8,048 nt of DNA from CAZWZG01 sp964638245 (GTDB lineage: Bacteria > Pseudomonadota > Alphaproteobacteria > Rhodobacterales > Rhodobacteraceae). The translations under genes and the position numbers were made by a program. Every line of letters starts with the position of its first letter. Position 1 is the first letter of the stretch. The DNA is taken from NCBI GenBank assembly GCA_964638245.1, contig CAZWZG010000142.1, positions 1-8,048 on the forward strand. The letters run 5' to 3'. The notes under the pieces were generated by a model. It did not search any database, had not been told where the DNA came from, and saw nothing but the letters and a program-made list of their open reading frames with translations. Positions 6,790 to 8,048 of the stretch are shown one piece after another.

Positions 6790-6815
6790 GGGGCGCCCGG
6801 TTTCCCGGACGCCCC
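6790..6815 (-). promoter_or_regulatory. Intergenic hairpin between TAXI receptor and permease genes
   Basis: GGGGCG (6790-6795) pairs with CGCCCC (6810-6815); after a C/A mismatch, CCGG (6797-6800) pairs with CCGG (6805-6808) around a four-base loop. In the direction of transcription (minus strand) no T-run follows it, so it does not look like a full terminator. In transport operons such hairpins often protect the upstream receptor mRNA from 3' exonucleases, giving more receptor than permease. That role here is inferred from position. Confidence 0.6.
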
Positions 6816-6830
6816 TTTGTTTGGTTTGGC

Positions 6831-7793
6831 TTAGTTCATCAAGCCGAGTTCTTTGTAGGCTCGCATTGCGCCCTCGTGGATTGGCGCGGACAGGCCGTCA
6901 GCAACCATCTGTGCCGGGTCGAGGTTGGCGAAGGCCGGGTGCAGGTTGCGGAAGTCGTCGATGTTTTCCATGACTGCTTTTGCCACAACATAGACCGTAT
7001 CAGCGGGGACCGTGGCCGAGGTCACGAAGGTTGCGCCCACACCAAAGGTCGTCGTGTCGCTGTCCGTGCCCGCATACATGCCGCCTGGGATCGTTGCCAC
7101 ACGGTAGAACGGGTTGTCAGCGACCAGCTTGTCAATCGGTTCGCCCGTGACCGAAACCAGTTCAACATCGCAAGTGGTCGATGCTTCTTTGATGGCGGCG
7201 GCGGGGTGGCCGATCGTGTAGATCATGGCGTCGATGTTGCCATCGCAGATCTCTTTGGCCATTTCCGAGCCCTTGAACTCGGTTGCCAGAGCGAAGTCGC
7301 CCATTTCCATGCCGAAGGCGTCCATGACGACTTCCATGGTGGCGCGCTGACCCGAACCGGGGTTGCCCACGTTCACGCGCTTGCCGCGGAGGTCTTCAAA
7401 GCTGGAAATGCCGCTACCGGCACGTGCGATCAGTGTGAACGGCTCTGGGTGAACCGAGAACACGGCGCGGATGTCGGGGAAGGCGGCATCGCCTTCAAAG
7501 CGCGAGGTACCGTTGAACGCGTGATACTGCCAGTCCGACTGTGCGACGCCGAATTCCAGCTCGCCCGCCTTGATCGTGTTGATGTTGTAGACCGAGCCGC
7601 CCGTGGACTCCACGGCGCAGCGAATGCCGTGGTCCTTGCGGTCGCGGTTTACAAGTCGGCAGATCGCACCACCGGTCGGGTAATAAACGCCCGTGACGCC
7701 ACCCGTTCCGATCGAAATGAACTCTTGTGCGCTTGCGGCCCCACCAAAAGCAATGCCAGCAGCAGCCATCGTTCCGAGAACGAAGTTTCTCAT
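6831..7793 (-). CDS. TAXI-family TRAP transporter solute-binding receptor
   Basis: A 320-residue periplasmic receptor that captures substrate and delivers it to the fused permease encoded downstream. The signal peptide covers residues 1-22 (cleavage ASA|Q). The mature protein opens with FISIGTGGVTGVYYPTGGAI (25-44), the hallmark of the TAXI (TRAP-associated extracytoplasmic immunogenic) family. It continues with the typical ELEFGVAQSDWQYHAF, the domain-linking LRGKRVNVGNPGSGQRATME, and an IDAMIYTIGHPAAAIKE segment. Four mature cysteines could form disulfides. Length is normal. A GGGAG Shine-Dalgarno lies seven bases before the ATG, and it is the first gene of the operon. TAXI receptors that have been studied bind glutamate, glutamine, 2-oxoglutarate or related compounds; the ligand here cannot be read from the sequence. 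Confidence 0.96.
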   Translation of the reverse strand: MRNFVLGTMAAAGIAFGGAASAQEFISIGTGGVTGVYYPTGGAICRLVNRDRKDHGIRCAVESTGGSVYNINTIKAGELEFGVAQSDWQYHAFNGTSRFEGDAAFPDIRAVFSVHPEPFTLIARAGSGISSFEDLRGKRVNVGNPGSGQRATMEVVMDAFGMEMGDFALATEFKGSEMAKEICDGNIDAMIYTIGHPAAAIKEASTTCDVELVSVTGEPIDKLVADNPFYRVATIPGGMYAGTDSDTTTFGVGATFVTSATVPADTVYVVAKAVMENIDDFRNLHPAFANLDPAQMVADGLSAPIHEGAMRAYKELGLMN

Positions 7794-7914
7794 ACTTTAT
7801 CTCCCTGTTAACTCATCTTGTTTTCGTCGAGATGATCGTCACAGTAAAAACAGACAATGATCAGAACGCAACTCCGAGTGTTAACGGAGCCGCCGCAACG
7901 GGGGACCACGTTGG
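7794..7914. promoter_or_regulatory. Divergent control region between TAXI operon and aminotransferase gene
   Basis: This 121-base region separates two divergent starts, so it must hold both promoters if each gene has its own. It contains a dyad TCATCT-N11-AGATGA (7813-7835), a direct repeat ATGATC (7832-7837 and 7857-7862), and a second inverted repeat CTCCG-N8-CGGAG (7872-7889). These are possible operator sites for a shared regulator. I could not place convincing -35/-10 pairs. The regulator gene is not in the window. Confidence 0.45.
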
Positions 7915-8048
7915 ATGGGACATGTTTTTCCAAGGCATTGCCACGCAGAGTTGCCCGCGGTGGCGCGCGGCGATGGCGTTTATCTATATGATAGTAATGG
8001 GAAAAAGTATCTCGATGGATCGGGCGGGGCCGCGGTGTCCTGCCTTGG
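7915..8048 (+). CDS. Class III PLP-dependent aminotransferase, N-terminal fragment (runs off window)
   Basis: Only the first 44 codons plus two bases are inside the window. The translation begins MGHVFPRHCHAELPAVARGD and goes on with GVYLYDSNGKKYLDGSGGAA and VSCL. This is the typical start of class III (omega-type, aspartate aminotransferase family) aminotransferases, where the G-x-Y-L-x-D-x-x-G-K-x-Y-L-D segment leads into the GGAAVSCLGH glycine-rich loop. Such enzymes move an amino group between an amine or amino acid and an oxo-acid using pyridoxal phosphate; the PLP lysine lies beyond the window. A GGGGGA (7900-7905) sits nine bases before ATG 7915. It is divergent from the TAXI-TRAP operon, which hints that the transported compound may be an amino or oxo acid, but this is inference. 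Confidence 0.88.
   Translation, partial: MGHVFPRHCHAELPAVARGDGVYLYDSNGKKYLDGSGGAAVSCL

Noticed and set aside
6790..6815. Intrinsic terminator ending the TAXI receptor transcript
   Set aside because: In the minus-strand direction the hairpin is followed by A-rich rather than T-rich sequence, and the downstream permease needs the same transcript. It was kept only as an mRNA hairpin.
6750..7811. 353-residue open frame on the plus strand, opposite the TAXI receptor gene
   Set aside because: It is a codon-bias shadow. The opposite frame encodes a full TAXI receptor with signal peptide and ribosome-binding site, while this translation has no family character and is His/Asp/Arg-rich.

Overview
The window looks like chromosomal DNA of a marine-type alphaproteobacterium, most likely Rhodobacteraceae (Roseobacter group). 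This rests on the style of the 5S rRNA 3' end, the initiator tRNA, a TAXI-type TRAP transporter with a fused permease, the high G+C of most genes, and protein families typical of that group. The assignment is by recognition, without any search.

Layout: (1) 1-121 is the 3' end of a 5S rRNA gene followed by a textbook intrinsic terminator, i.e. the end of an rRNA operon. (2) 220-1794 holds three plus-strand genes that look unrelated: a small class I SAM methyltransferase of visibly lower G+C, a short YdeI/OmpD-associated-type protein, and a secreted six-cysteine protein of unknown function. (3) 1791-3873 contains a minus-strand DCC-family thiol-disulfide protein that shares its stop bases with the preceding gene, a plus-strand membrane protein with three helices and a cyclic-nucleotide-binding-like domain (arranged like eukaryotic Popeye/POPDC proteins), and a minus-strand exported M23 peptidase. 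(4) 4027-4103 is an initiator tRNA-fMet (CAT). (5) 4121-7793, minus strand, is a two-gene TAXI-TRAP operon: the periplasmic receptor is transcribed first, then, after an intergenic hairpin, the large fused permease with a C-terminal DUF3394 region. (6) 7794-7914 is a divergent regulatory region, and the first 44 codons of a class III PLP aminotransferase run off the right edge.

How the genes work together: the clearest functional unit is the TAXI receptor plus fused TRAP permease, which should form a secondary, ion-gradient-driven, high-affinity importer for an organic acid or amino-acid-like substrate. The divergent aminotransferase may share its control region and perhaps its substrate, but this is inference. 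The genes between the 5S and the tRNA-fMet do not form an obvious pathway. In many Rhodobacteraceae the rRNA operon ends 5S-tRNA-fMet, so the roughly 3.97 kb separating them here may be inserted or rearranged material.

I found no CRISPR array, transposase, integrase or convincing new multi-gene system. The most interesting single gene is the Popeye-like membrane protein at 2310-3023.
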